From assembly GCA_002508705.1 (NCBI GenBank), contig DAYL01000033.1, positions 83,594-147,593 of the forward strand: a stretch of 64,000 nt of DNA, read 5' to 3'. The stretch comes from Methanoculleus sp. UBA374 (lineage in GTDB: Archaea > Halobacteriota > Methanomicrobia > Methanomicrobiales > Methanoculleaceae). The notes below the pieces were generated by a model that saw nothing but the letters and a program-made list of their open reading frames with translations, did no database searches and had not been told where the DNA came from. A program made the position numbers and the translations under genes. Of this stretch, positions 52,332 through 62,371 are shown piece by piece. Position 1 is the first letter of the stretch. Every line of letters begins with the position of its first letter.

Positions 52332-55300
52332 TCAGTCTCTCCTCACCAGGAAGAAGAGGAGTCCCAGCGCCAGGAGTGCCGCCCACACCGGGAGCGGGGT
52401 GGGCCGGGGCGTCGCCTGGGTCTCGTCGGCCGGTGGAGCCGTGGTTTCCGCGGTTTCCGTCCCGATCGGTGTCTCGGTCTCGTCGGGCTCCGGTGTCGGG
52501 GAACCGACATCGGGGGTCGTGCCGGCCGCTGTGATCGCAAAGAGACCGAACCCGCCGGTGTTCGCAGTAAAGACTGCCTTGCCGTTCTCTTCGTCGAGCA
52601 CCCCAACCGGGATCTCCTGCCACCGGGTACCGGTGTTCCGGAAGAGCGCGACCTCTCCTGCGGTGCAACCGTGTTCCGCGAGCCAGGTGTTCGGCACGGC
52701 GAACCGGAACTGGATGCCGCTGAAATCCTCTACCGCTGCCTTATAGAGGGTCGCCTCGACATACTGGTAGACGGTGCCCGCCGGGAGTTCGGCGGTCCGT
52801 GGGAGCGAGCCCTTCGCCATGGTCACCATGACGTCGTTGACCGCGCTGTTCGCGGTCAGTGTGATCGCCGAGACGGCGGTCCTGTCCACCGTGAGGGTGA
52901 CGCTCTCTCCGGGCTTGAGGGTGCTCGCCGCACTGACCGCCGTCGAGGAGCTGCCGCCGCCTCCGGATGCGGGGGACTGCGTTGTCTGCGGTGTCGCCGA
53001 GACCGTCGCCAGCCCGAAGAGCGAGAGGCCGTTTGGTGATGCGGCTTCAAAGACCATGTTTCCACCGGCATCGGTGCCGACGAGCCTTGTTGCGAGGACT
53101 TCTTTCGTGCCGTCCTCGGCGGACCGGATGATCCGGATCGCGTCCACGCCGCCGTGGGCTTCGACCCACGCGGGGCTGACCGTCATCCGGATCGTGGCAC
53201 CGGCGATGTCCTGGCCGTTCTCAAGGCTCGTTCTCAGGATGTTCATTGTGTAGGCGACGTCGCCGAGGTCCAGCCCGTCGGTGCCGGCAGCGAGCTGGAA
53301 GGCACTCCGGGCATCGGGGGAGATCTCCTGCGAGATGGTCGTCGTGAGGCCGGCTCCGTCGGGAAGGCCGGTCAGGTCCACCGATACGGAGGCGCTGACC
53401 GCGCCGACCGACCCGAGTTCCGTGACGACCGGCTGCGTATCAAGCCGGATTGTTGCTATTGTCCCGGTGATCGTGCCGTCCTCGACCGTGGGGGTATCTT
53501 CCGTCTCGATGATCAGGGTGTAGGCCGCCTGCTGGACGGTGACGGTGTTGCCCGTCACCCTGGCGCCGGTTTCGGAGGTGTTGATGCTGACCTGCGTGCT
53601 GCCGCCGCTGCCGGGGGTCACCGTGCATCCGGGGACGTCGAGGGAGAGGTCTTTCCTCTGTTCGCCCTGCAGCAGGGTCACGGAGATGTATCCCGTCTTC
53701 ATCGTGCTGTTGCTCCCGTCGGCATTCGTGACCGTCTGGGTGACCGTGTAGGTCCCTGCGGTCAGGTAGGCGTGGACCGGGTTCTGGTCGGGCGACGTCC
53801 CTCCGTCACCGAAGTCCCAGGCCCACGCGGTTGCGTTTCCTGTGGAGGCATCGGTGAACCGGACCACAAGCGGCGCATCGCCGCTCGTCACGTCGGCGCT
53901 GAAGTCGGCCACCGGCATCACCATGACCCTCTCGAGGTCGAGGTGGCAGGACACGGTCTCCCCCGCCGTGACGGTCAGGATCTCCTCTGCCGTCTGGTAG
54001 CCGTCCAGTTCCACGCGGACGGTGTGATCGCCGGGCGGGACGTTCGTCAGGGTGGCGTTCGTCATCTCACCGGTCTCGGTGCCGTCGAGGAAGATCCTGG
54101 CGCCGTCGGGAATCGAGGTGACGGCGATGCTCCCCGTCGGGGGGACAAGACCGAAGTGGACCGGTGCGGTCTCGCCGTGTTCGACCGTGACGTTTGCCGC
54201 CGCGTCCGCATACCCGGCTATCTTCACGGTGACGGTATGCTCTCCGGCGGGGATGTCGGTGAGGGTAGCGTCGGTCGTCCGGCCGGTCTCGATGCCGTCG
54301 ATCCAGATCGTTGCGCCGGTAGGCGTCGAGGTGACGGCGATGCTCCCGGTGGCCTCGATGAGGGTGAGGTGGAGGGTGGCGGTCTCGTTCTCTGTGATGG
54401 TTACTCCGGCCACGGCGTCGACGTAGCCGCCCTTCTTGAGGGTGACGTTGTGATTGCCGACGCCGACCCCGTCGATGGTGGCGTTGGTGACCTCACCCAT
54501 ATCCTCCCCGTCGATGAAGATCGCGGCGCCGTCGGGCGTCGAGGTGACTTCAAGGCAGCCGATTCGGTCGGTCAGGGCGAGGTCGACCTCAGACATCTCG
54601 CCTTCGGCGACCGTGACCGGCGTCGAGGCGTTGGCGTAGCCGTCGAGTTTCAGGGTGACGACGTGGTCGCCGGCCGGGACGTTTGTCAGCGTGGTGTCGG
54701 TCACCTGCCCGGTGTCTTCCCCGTCGAGCCAGACCGCCGCACCGGCGGGGGTCGAGGTGACGAAGATGCTGCCGGGAGGAGCCGGGTACTCGAGGATCAG
54801 GATGGCGGTGGCGGCGTACATGTTGTCGCCGTTCGAGCCGGGATCGTAACTCTGGAGGCGTGCCTCGTTCGCGCCGTCCAGAACCGCATCGGTCACGTTG
54901 TAGGCGGAGAACCCGAGTTGCGGGCCTGTCTGGTAGTCTATCCAGAACCCGGGATACTCCCGGTCGTTGAAGAAGAACTTACTCTTTTCGGCGTCGCCGG
55001 CCGAGAAAAGGACGGCAATCGCCCGGGCGTTCAGGAGGTCGGTGGTATCGACGCTCGGGAAGGATGCATACGCCGTTGCTTCGTCGGACGTGGCCGAATA
55101 GGAGGCGCGGGCGTAGAGCATGTCAAATTCGTCGTTGATCTGGATGGTCTTCTCGGTCTCCGAGGCGTCTTCGTACACGACGACGAGGTAGGCGCCGTAG
55201 AGACCGTAATCGTTCCCTTCTTCGGGGATGAGGGTCATGCTGTTGCCGGCGGGATCGAATTGATCGGTTACGTCATAGACGTACAGCCCGTAGGGGTAGC

Positions 55301-58300
55301 TGTACGACCCGAAGTTCTTGACATCCCGGTAGGTCGCCGCGGGCGTGACCGTATTGCCGTTGAACGAGAGCGTGAATGCCGGATCGCCTCCCATCTTGTT
55401 GTAGGTGTAGCCCTGGTAGAGCCGGGCGCTCACGATCGTGGCGTTTTCGGGGATCGGGAGATCGGTAACGGTCCAGTTCCCGGTCCGCTCGGTCCACGAC
55501 GCCCCGTTGTAGGCGGTGTCCCCGGCCGAGTAGACGACGCCATACCGCCCCGAGAAGGACGCCTGTGTCGTCAGATCGTCGCCGCCGGTCCAGCGTTTGC
55601 CGCGGTAGCCGTTATCGACGACGGTTTTCTCGATGCTGAGCCGGTTATTCTCTTCGTTCGCTTCGGTCACGGCGTTTTCCGGGTCGGCGACGACGGTGAT
55701 CGTCACGTTGTCGCCCGCCTCGCGCACGGTCTCGTCGGTCCAGGTGACGGTGGTGTTTGCCCCGGCGGCGAGGCCGTCGACGGCGACCGTGCCGGTGACC
55801 TCGCTGACGTTGAACCCGACGGAGAACGTGCCCGCGTCGCCGGTCCCGATGTTGGTGATCGTCGCCGTGTAGGTGTTGCCGGAGGCGGAGAAGACCTCGT
55901 TGCTGTTCGACGCGAGGGTCGAGACTGTGAGGTCGGGGCCGTCCCCACCGGGGGGAGTGCTGGCCGTGATGTAGTTGGTCTTCAGTTCGGAATCGCTGCC
56001 GTGGTCGTTGCTGACCGTGAAGTTAACCGAGTAGGTCCCGGCCTCCGTATAGGTGTGGACCGGGTTCTGCTGGTCGCTGGTCGCGTTGTCCCCGAAGTCC
56101 CAGGCCCAGGAGGTCGGCGAACCGGTGGAGGTGTCGTTGAACTGCACCGCAAGCGGTGCCTCACCGGAGGTCACATTCGTCTCGAAGTCAGCGACCGGAG
56201 CGCCCCCGCCGCCGGCGGGGTATTTCACGGCAAGCGTTGCGAGCGTGGTCTTGTACGAGTATGCTCCGCTGTCCAGCACGTAGGTGAAATTGCTGTCGCT
56301 GCCGGCGGTCAGGTTGTTCCTGACGTCCCAGGTGTTCGTTCCAAAGTAACCAGATGGGGTTGTACCCGTATAGGCGGCGCCGTTGAACGTGTACAGGGCG
56401 TCCTTGGAAGAGAGCATGACGTTTTGGAGGGTTGCATCCGTCCAGCCGGCGGCGAGTCCGCCGGTGGCGAAGGTCGAGGTCACCCCGCCTGCGCCGCTTG
56501 CCTGGTAGTCGTGCCCGTCGTTCACCCAGTAGTGCACTTCGTCGCCGTCGCCGTCGTTGTAAGCGACCACGAGGGCGAGCTCTTTGATGCGGCCGTCGAA
56601 GTTCGAGGCCACCGGGGTTGAGACGACCTCTGCTTTCGGGTTCTGCGAACCGATGAGATCGGTCACATCGTACCAGAGCAGGTAGTCCGAATACTGGCGG
56701 TTTACATGATCGTTGACCGGGTAGACGGTGGCCGTGTTGTCCGCGGCCGTGTCAAGGGTCTCGGTGCCGAGCGTGTCGTATGTTCCGTCGCCGTCGCCGT
56801 CGAACCTGACGGTCGCGGTTCCTGCCCGGCTATCCGTACCTGCAGCGTATACGACCGTATACAGCCGTGCCCACTGGACATCGGTGTAGGCTGGGAGGGT
56901 GAACGTCTGGTTGAGCGTGTTCGTTGTCTCCGAGGTCCCGGAGCCGAATCCTCCGCCCGCTCCCACGTAAAGATCTCCGGAGACCGTGCCGCTCTGAACC
57001 GTGGCGAGGCGTTTCGCCCCTGCGGAGGACGAGATGTACTGGGTCTCTGTTGCGGTGTCGTTTCCGTCGGCGTTGCTCACGGTGAGCCGGATGTCGTAGG
57101 CTCCCGTTTCAAAGGTGTAGGTTGCGTTTCGGTCGGTGGAGAATTCAGTCCAGGTGTCATCGGTTCCGGACGGCCGCGATTCCCACGACCACGCGGTGGG
57201 GGAGTTGGCCGAGGCGTCGGTGAAGGTGACGGAGAGCGGTGCCAGCCCGGTCAGCGGGGTTGCGGTGAATGCTGCAACGGGCGCCTCTCCTCCCGGTGAG
57301 CCGCCGCCGGTGACCGTGATGTAACCGGTCTTGACTTCGGGGTCGTTGCCGGCGGCGTTCGCGACCGTGAGGTTCACCGTATAGGTGCCGGCGGCGGTGT
57401 AGGTCCAGACCGGGTGCTGCTCGGTCGAATCGACAACCCCGTCGTCCTCAAAGTCCCAAGCCCAGGAGGTCGGCGAGCCGGTCGAGGTGTCGTTGAACTG
57501 CACCGCAAGCGGCGCCTCACCGGCGGTCACATTCGCCGTGAAGTTCGCGGTCGGGACGGCGGTATCGTCGGCATACTCCACCACGAGGAAGGTCAGCCCG
57601 GCGACCATCGTCGGCGATTTCCAGGTTTCGTCTCCCTGGATCGCCGCCTCGTTCCCGGTCGCGTTCAGGTGCGTCGTCACCTCGCGCTCGTCCACGGCCA
57701 CCTGCGAGTTGTCGGAGGCACCGACCGTCCGCGGGCCGAAGTTCCAGACCCCCGCCCCGACCTGTTCGCCGTTGAAGTAGAGGTTGCCCTCGCCGTCGTT
57801 GCCCCACGGGACGAACGTCGTCAGGTTCGCGCGGACGACGTCCTCCTTCTCGATGGTCATGCCGGAGAACGGCACGTACGCCGTTGCCTCGGTCATATTC
57901 GTGCCGTAGTTCTGTGGATCGGCGCCGAGGATATCGAACTCCTCATTGACGAAGATCTGCTTCCTGGCGGCGGAATCGTCCTCGTAGATCACGGCGAGGG
58001 TGAACCCGGCCGGCGAGATCTTGGCGCCGGCATCCGTTCGCGTGAAGAGCGCCGTGTTGTTGGCGCCGGCTTCGTAGAGATCGGTCACGTTGTAGGTTAT
58101 CAGGCCGTAGACGTGATCGCCGTACATCCCGAAGTTCGATGCGTCGTGGTACCAATCCACGTAGGGAACCCGGACGCCGTTGAAGTCGATCGAGACGTTG
58201 TCGGGCGCCTGATTGGAGTTATCCCAGCAGTAGGGCACGTAGAGCCAGGCGTCGTGGACCGTCGCACCCGCCGGGAGTGAGAGGTTGCCTGCCGTCCAGG

Positions 58301-59972
58301 TCACGGTGTAATTCGTCCAGCCCCCCGTACCGAAACTCCCGGACATATACTGGCTGTCGCCGAAGGAGTGGACGATGTCGCCGCGGATGTCGTAGGTCCG
58401 CGCTGTGGTGACGTTGCTGCCGCCATCCCAGTACGTCTTGCCCTTATAGCCGTTGTAAAGAACACTCTTATCGGCGAACCCGAGTTTGAAGTTGTTGGTC
58501 TCGTCCGTCTCGGGGATGAGGTTGTCGGGGTCCACGGCGGCGGAGTACCTCACCGTGCCGCCCTGGAGGTCGCGGATCGTGGGGTCGAGAATGTTCGTCA
58601 CGGCGATCTGTGACCCTGCCGGGATCGTCTCGATGGTGGTCGTGTTGACCGCGACGGTGCCGTTGGCGACGTCGCTTGCATACACGGCGACCACGACGTT
58701 GGTCGCGTCGTCCTCCCCGTTGTTCCAGATGTTCCGGACCACGACAGGGTTGGGTTCCCGCGCAAAGACCGCGGAGCCGAGTGCCGGGTTTACGACACCG
58801 GCGATGGTGAGATCGACCTGGGCGGCCGGACCGACCGTCACCTGTGCGGTCCCGTTCACGCCCTCCGCGGCGGCGGTGACGGTCGTCGTCCCCTCGGCGA
58901 GCGTGGTGAAGAACCCGGTCTCGTTCACCGTGCCGACGGTCTCGTTGCTGCTCGACCAGTCGAAGGAGACGCCGGAGATCTCGCTCCCGGCCGAATCCTT
59001 CGCGGTAGCGTTGAACTGTCGCGTCCCGCCGATCGCCAGGTTCACCGTTTCGGGAGATACCTCAATGGTTGTCAGGGCGGGTGTGGCGCCTGTGGTCACC
59101 ATGGCCGACCCGTTCACGCCCTCCGCGGCGGCGGTAACGGTCGTCGTCCCCGCCGCAAGAGCGGTGAAGTATCCAGTCTGGTTCACCGTGCCGACGGTCT
59201 CGTTACTGCTCGACCAGTCGAACGTGACGTCGATCATCTCGATGCCGTCCTGGTCCTTCGCAGTGGCGGTGAACTGTTGCGTTCCGCCGACCGCCAGGTT
59301 CGTCATCGCAGGGGAAACCTCGATCACAGTCAGGACTGGCGCGACGCTCCCGGTGGAGTAGGTTACGTTCAGGTAGGGTCGTAGTGCGGAGTCGGAATAC
59401 TCACGGCTTCTCAGCTGGGATCTCTGCTCCGTGAGGGGTGTGGATTCGTCAGGAAACACGAGCAGCCACCCGTAATTCGGGGTGCCCTGCACGTAAGCCT
59501 GTACGTCCTGCGTGACGTCCCAGCCGATCCAGACATTCGCTGTTGGACCAGGGTCGATTACGCTGGTTGGCTGCGTATTGTTGGAAGGCGCATTGTTCCA
59601 TGTGACATCTGTCTCGGTCCACTCTCCGGTCACGCGGTATGCGGCGACCTCTCTGTCGCCCATCCTGCTGGATATATATCCGTGGAGTGTCGCCGACTCG
59701 ATCGTTGCACCCTCGGGGATCGAGGAGAGGTCGAAGTGGATAAGGCTCCTGTAGAGTGCTCCAGTCGAAGTTCCCCAGGGATCGCCGGATTGTCGAATAA
59801 AAAGACTCGTGGAGGTACCATAGTTTGTCTCTCCAACCGCGCCACCCCATCGGATGTACGTGTCGGCGTCTGCCTGGTACGTCTCGGTGGTCGTCGCCGC
59901 CGCTACGGGTGCGGCGAGTGCTGTCATGCATAGCAGTGTGGCTATGCAAAGAATCAGAAATGTTCGTTGCAT
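52332..59972 (-). CDS. Giant modular surface protein (2,546 residues)
   Basis: The protein has a signal peptide (MQRTFLILCIATLLCMTALA; ATG at 59972 with AGGAGC upstream). Approximate domains in order: disaggregatase/CBM96-like (26-207), two Ig-like BIG2 repeats (209-378), CARDB (381-494), DUF3344-like (498-805), two PKD (808-980), DUF3344-like (985-1248), PKD (1256-1336), CARDB (1343-1451), DUF3344-like (1451-1728), four PEGA repeats (1731-2015), PKD (2016-2096), an unassigned region, a PGF-pre-PGF domain (about 2350-2490), a Thr/Pro-rich linker and a C-terminal helix PVWAALLALGLLFFLVRRD. It should be anchored at the cell surface, with adhesion or S-layer association as inferred roles. The large plus-strand frame inside it is a shadow. 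Confidence 0.9.
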   Translation of the reverse strand: MQRTFLILCIATLLCMTALAAPVAAATTTETYQADADTYIRWGGAVGETNYGTSTSLFIRQSGDPWGTSTGALYRSLIHFDLSSIPEGATIESATLHGYISSRMGDREVAAYRVTGEWTETDVTWNNAPSNNTQPTSVIDPGPTANVWIGWDVTQDVQAYVQGTPNYGWLLVFPDESTPLTEQRSQLRSREYSDSALRPYLNVTYSTGSVAPVLTVIEVSPAMTNLAVGGTQQFTATAKDQDGIEMIDVTFDWSSSNETVGTVNQTGYFTALAAGTTTVTAAAEGVNGSAMVTTGATPALTTIEVSPETVNLAIGGTRQFNATAKDSAGSEISGVSFDWSSSNETVGTVNETGFFTTLAEGTTTVTAAAEGVNGTAQVTVGPAAQVDLTIAGVVNPALGSAVFAREPNPVVVRNIWNNGEDDATNVVVAVYASDVANGTVAVNTTTIETIPAGSQIAVTNILDPTIRDLQGGTVRYSAAVDPDNLIPETDETNNFKLGFADKSVLYNGYKGKTYWDGGSNVTTARTYDIRGDIVHSFGDSQYMSGSFGTGGWTNYTVTWTAGNLSLPAGATVHDAWLYVPYCWDNSNQAPDNVSIDFNGVRVPYVDWYHDASNFGMYGDHVYGLITYNVTDLYEAGANNTALFTRTDAGAKISPAGFTLAVIYEDDSAARKQIFVNEEFDILGADPQNYGTNMTEATAYVPFSGMTIEKEDVVRANLTTFVPWGNDGEGNLYFNGEQVGAGVWNFGPRTVGASDNSQVAVDEREVTTHLNATGNEAAIQGDETWKSPTMVAGLTFLVVEYADDTAVPTANFTANVTAGEAPLAVQFNDTSTGSPTSWAWDFEDDGVVDSTEQHPVWTYTAAGTYTVNLTVANAAGNDPEVKTGYITVTGGGSPGGEAPVAAFTATPLTGLAPLSVTFTDASANSPTAWSWESRPSGTDDTWTEFSTDRNATYTFETGAYDIRLTVSNADGNDTATETQYISSSAGAKRLATVQSGTVSGDLYVGAGGGFGSGTSETTNTLNQTFTLPAYTDVQWARLYTVVYAAGTDSRAGTATVRFDGDGDGTYDTLGTETLDTAADNTATVYPVNDHVNRQYSDYLLWYDVTDLIGSQNPKAEVVSTPVASNFDGRIKELALVVAYNDGDGDEVHYWVNDGHDYQASGAGGVTSTFATGGLAAGWTDATLQNVMLSSKDALYTFNGAAYTGTTPSGYFGTNTWDVRNNLTAGSDSNFTYVLDSGAYSYKTTLATLAVKYPAGGGGAPVADFETNVTSGEAPLAVQFNDTSTGSPTSWAWDFGDNATSDQQNPVHTYTEAGTYSVNFTVSNDHGSDSELKTNYITASTPPGGDGPDLTVSTLASNSNEVFSASGNTYTATITNIGTGDAGTFSVGFNVSEVTGTVAVDGLAAGANTTVTWTDETVREAGDNVTITVVADPENAVTEANEENNRLSIEKTVVDNGYRGKRWTGGDDLTTQASFSGRYGVVYSAGDTAYNGASWTERTGNWTVTDLPIPENATIVSARLYQGYTYNKMGGDPAFTLSFNGNTVTPAATYRDVKNFGSYSYPYGLYVYDVTDQFDPAGNSMTLIPEEGNDYGLYGAYLVVVYEDASETEKTIQINDEFDMLYARASYSATSDEATAYASFPSVDTTDLLNARAIAVLFSAGDAEKSKFFFNDREYPGFWIDYQTGPQLGFSAYNVTDAVLDGANEARLQSYDPGSNGDNMYAATAILILEYPAPPGSIFVTSTPAGAAVWLDGEDTGQVTDTTLTNVPAGDHVVTLKLDGYANASTPVTVAEGEMSEVDLALTDRIGCLEVTSTPDGAAIFIDGEDMGEVTNATIDGVGVGNHNVTLKKGGYVDAVAGVTITENETATLHLTLIEATGSIAVTSTPTGATIWIDGIETGRTTDATLTDIPAGEHTVTVKIAGYADAAANVTVEHGETAPVHFGLVPPTGSIAVTSIPDGARIFLDGTETGEMTNATLTNVPPGDHTVRVELDGYQTAEEILTVTAGETVSCHLDLERVMVMPVADFSADVTSGDAPLVVRFTDASTGNATAWAWDFGDGGTSPDQNPVHAYLTAGTYTVTQTVTNADGSNSTMKTGYISVTLLQGEQRKDLSLDVPGCTVTPGSGGSTQVSINTSETGARVTGNTVTVQQAAYTLIIETEDTPTVEDGTITGTIATIRLDTQPVVTELGSVGAVSASVSVDLTGLPDGAGLTTTISQEISPDARSAFQLAAGTDGLDLGDVAYTMNILRTSLENGQDIAGATIRMTVSPAWVEAHGGVDAIRIIRSAEDGTKEVLATRLVGTDAGGNMVFEAASPNGLSLFGLATVSATPQTTQSPASGGGGSSSTAVSAASTLKPGESVTLTVDRTAVSAITLTANSAVNDVMVTMAKGSLPRTAELPAGTVYQYVEATLYKAAVEDFSGIQFRFAVPNTWLAEHGCTAGEVALFRNTGTRWQEIPVGVLDEENGKAVFTANTGGFGLFAITAAGTTPDVGSPTPEPDETETPIGTETAETTAPPADETQATPRPTPLPVWAALLALGLLFFLVRRD

Positions 59973-60081
59973 CGTTTTCAGCTCCTTTTGTGTTTCATCT
60001 TGCCCGGCAGCATCGGTATTCCGGCCCGGTGGCTGAGGGCGCTGATGGTCAAACAGGATGATCAAAAAATATTATTTAGTT

Positions 60082-60122
60082 GTATATAAAATCTGATCAT
60101 TCATACCTGATCATAATATTTA
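60082..60122 (-). promoter_or_regulatory. Promoter region of the giant surface protein gene
   Basis: The reverse strand has TTTATATACA at 60082-60091 as TATA candidate, about 110 bases before the ATG. Two TGATCA palindromes (60094-60099 and 60108-60113) lie immediately upstream, the second within cctgatcataatattt. Confidence 0.4.
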
Positions 60123-60357
60123 TTATAAATTTATTAGTTTAGGCACAAACTTTGGAGATTCGTGCCACTCAGGCGGGCAATCATGCCGGACCGGATGTTG
60201 CCGGAACGGGAGAGGCGGCGGTTCTCCGGGCTCCCGTGCCGGTCAAAAAACGTAGGTGTCGATCGTCGGCCGAGTGGCCGACGACCGGTTTTGCGTCGTT
60301 TACCCCTAATTGCGGGGTCGGCGTTGCGTCACGGCATCCTGCCGCGAAACTGCGCGC

Positions 60358-61326
60358 TTACTCCTCCTCCTCCACCGTCAGCAGGGCGAGCGGGATCTTG
60401 AAGTAGCCACTATAAGAGCCGGAATCGGTGGAGTTCCGGTCAAACGTCATGGAACTGTCTCCGCCGGTGATGTAGCTGGTGACGTCCCAACTCTGAGAAC
60501 CTAGATATGGCCAAGTCGATGGACTGGCCCAGGGAAGGGCGTTGCTGTTAAAAGTGTAGTTCCCGTTGTAACTTGCCAGGTAGATGGCAGTGAGGTTTGC
60601 ATTAATGGGAGATGTGATCCCGGATGTGCTGAAGTCGGTCTCCCCGATGTAAGAGTAACCGTTAGCATCGGCAACATATGAGTCGGTGTCGTGGCCTTGG
60701 TTCACCCAGTAGTAGATCTGGTCATAATCCCCGTCGTTGTACGCCACCACCAAGGTGATCATCTTCACCCTGCCGTCGAACGGCTGGCCGCCGTCCGGTC
60801 TGGCCGTGTGCACGCGCGCCGCGACATTTGATGAGGTGATCTGATCCTTCACGTCGTACCACATCAGGTGGTCGCTCGTCACCCGGGTGGAGTTGTTGAT
60901 CCAGATTGTCCCGTCCTCGCCGCTGCCCTCCGGGAAGGTGTAACTCGTGTTCATGATCTCGGAGCCAAGTGTCACGTAACCCGACCCACCATCGAACTCC
61001 ACGGTTGTGTTCAGAGGATAATTATTCCTCATGTTCCCAATGTAGGAGTCCACGTAGAGCCGCGCCCAGACAATATCGTCAGGATCGAATACTTCCTCAG
61101 GATCGAACGGCAAATTGAACTCCTTCTCGATCGGAGTCGGGTACGCAGATTCGAAATCCCCGTACATGTCGAACCAGAGGCCGCCGGATACTACTCCGGA
61201 CGACCCGTTCGCGGTGACCAGGGGGTCTCCGCCAATCCACGGGTCTGCCGATGCCGGCGCTGCCATCGCGAGCGCCACGATCAGTACCAGCATGCCCGTC
61301 AGCATACCTTGTCTGGTTGTTTTCAT
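60358..61326 (-). CDS. Secreted DUF3344-like protein
   Basis: The 322-residue protein has a signal peptide (about residues 1-27, ending ASADP). Its body resembles the second DUF3344-like module of the giant protein: VARLYVDSYIGN-type start, SDHLMWYDVKDQITSSN, FDGRVKMITLVVAYNDGDYDQIYYWVNQGHD. It lacks an anchor helix, so it may be secreted or bind the giant protein. It ends TVEEEE. It has its own AT-rich leader (61390-61480). Confidence 0.82.
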   Translation of the reverse strand: MKTTRQGMLTGMLVLIVALAMAAPASADPWIGGDPLVTANGSSGVVSGGLWFDMYGDFESAYPTPIEKEFNLPFDPEEVFDPDDIVWARLYVDSYIGNMRNNYPLNTTVEFDGGSGYVTLGSEIMNTSYTFPEGSGEDGTIWINNSTRVTSDHLMWYDVKDQITSSNVAARVHTARPDGGQPFDGRVKMITLVVAYNDGDYDQIYYWVNQGHDTDSYVADANGYSYIGETDFSTSGITSPINANLTAIYLASYNGNYTFNSNALPWASPSTWPYLGSQSWDVTSYITGGDSSMTFDRNSTDSGSYSGYFKIPLALLTVEEEE

Positions 61327-61344
61327 GTTTTTTCCATCTCCTCT

Positions 61345-61975
61345 TTGGTTTGTTTAGATTCCGGAGGGCCATCCCCCCGGCATGAGGGAGATCATTTTAG
61401 TACAATAAATACTTTTTTATTTAATATTTTATCTGATATTCTTCTAATTATGACTTAATTAGTAATTACAATCTGTAAATTGGTAATACCAATCGGTATC
61501 ACCCAGTACCATTCTCAAAGGAGGTCGTGCCCGGCGCGGTCCAAAAGCAGCCGGGCGCGCGGGAACCCCGCCGTACCGCCCGGGAGCGCTCTCTCCTGCC
61601 CAACGGGATGCCGCCGCTCCCGGAAATCTCCATCGGGCCGCGAAGGCCCCTTCCGGATGCAGGAGAAAACCCGGTCGCCTGTATCTGGAAAAAACGTTTG
61701 TAAAAACACCGGATCGGAAGGGTGTGCGATCTACTGCGCCGGAACAGGCGACGGAACCCGTCCGGCGCAGGAGGATGGCCCTGTAAAACCCAATGAGGAG
61801 ATGGTTGAATAAGGACAGGACCGTCTTTATTGTTCGTACCCGTACATTATCATCCTGTCGGAACGTCGCGCCGCAACCTCAAATTAAGGAGTCCCGGTAC
61901 TCATCTCCTTCCCCCGTCGGGCAATCTTCATCATCTCCTCGCTCCCGGATACCATCAGGAGGAGGCGGAACCCGT
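61345..61975. other. Intergenic region before the toxin-antitoxin remnant
   Basis: 61390-61500 is very AT-rich and probably holds the promoter of the minus-strand DUF3344 gene. The remainder has no supported gene. A short string near 61849-61875 (atcctgtcggaacgtcgcgc) is similar to one at 63880-63903. Confidence 0.4.
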
Positions 61976-62344
61976 ATGAAAACTCAGGTCCGCCGGAGGA
62001 AGAAGAGCATCTTCGTTGACAGGCTGGAGGAGGCACTCCCGCTGCTCCGGGAGCGGTTCGGCGTGGCGAAGATCGGCATCTTCGGATCGACCGCCCCAGG
62101 CGTTGACCGGCCCGGGAGCGATGTGGATGTGCTGATCGAGTTTGCACCCGGACAGACGACGTTCCGAAACTCCATGGAACTCGCGTTCTACCTGGAGGCC
62201 CTCTTTTGCCGTCGGGTGGACCTCGTCACTGAACTGGGGCTCAACCGACACCTCCGGCCGTATATCGAGCAGGAAGTCGCCTGGTGTGAGGCGTGGCGAT
62301 CTCTTTCTTCGGCACATCACGGACGAGATTGCATTTTTCCGTGA
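61976..62344 (+). CDS. MNT-type nucleotidyltransferase antitoxin (MntA family)
   Basis: The ~122-residue protein has the minimal nucleotidyltransferase motif GIFGSTAPGVDRPGSDVDVLIEF. The usual GSxARG reads GSTAPG, while both Asp ligands in DVDVL are kept. MntA proteins AMPylate and silence an adjacent HEPN toxin. The last ~20 residues read over the HEPN start in another frame, so the normal stop may have been lost by a small indel. The frame to 61793 is an upstream extension. Confidence 0.82.
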   Translation: MKTQVRRRKKSIFVDRLEEALPLLRERFGVAKIGIFGSTAPGVDRPGSDVDVLIEFAPGQTTFRNSMELAFYLEALFCRRVDLVTELGLNRHLRPYIEQEVAWCEAWRSLSSAHHGRDCIFP

Positions 62345-62371
62345 AGTCGGCAGGGAACTGACATATGAGAG
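62286..62371 (+). pseudogene. HEPN toxin gene, truncated after ~28 codons
   Basis: From the GTG at 62286 the frame reads RGDLFLRHITDEIAFFREVG and ELTYER, the start of HEPN/DUF86 RNase toxins paired with MntA. At about 62371 it runs into the dispersed repeat (ggtcgtcccc...), and the catalytic RX4-6H motif is missing. The toxin is therefore dead and the antitoxin is an orphan. Confidence 0.7.

Noticed and set aside
53154..56621. Plus-strand open frame of 1,155 codons
   Set aside because: It lies antisense to the giant surface protein; composition (Gly/Asp/Arg/Val runs) and lack of any motif fit a GC-bias shadow.
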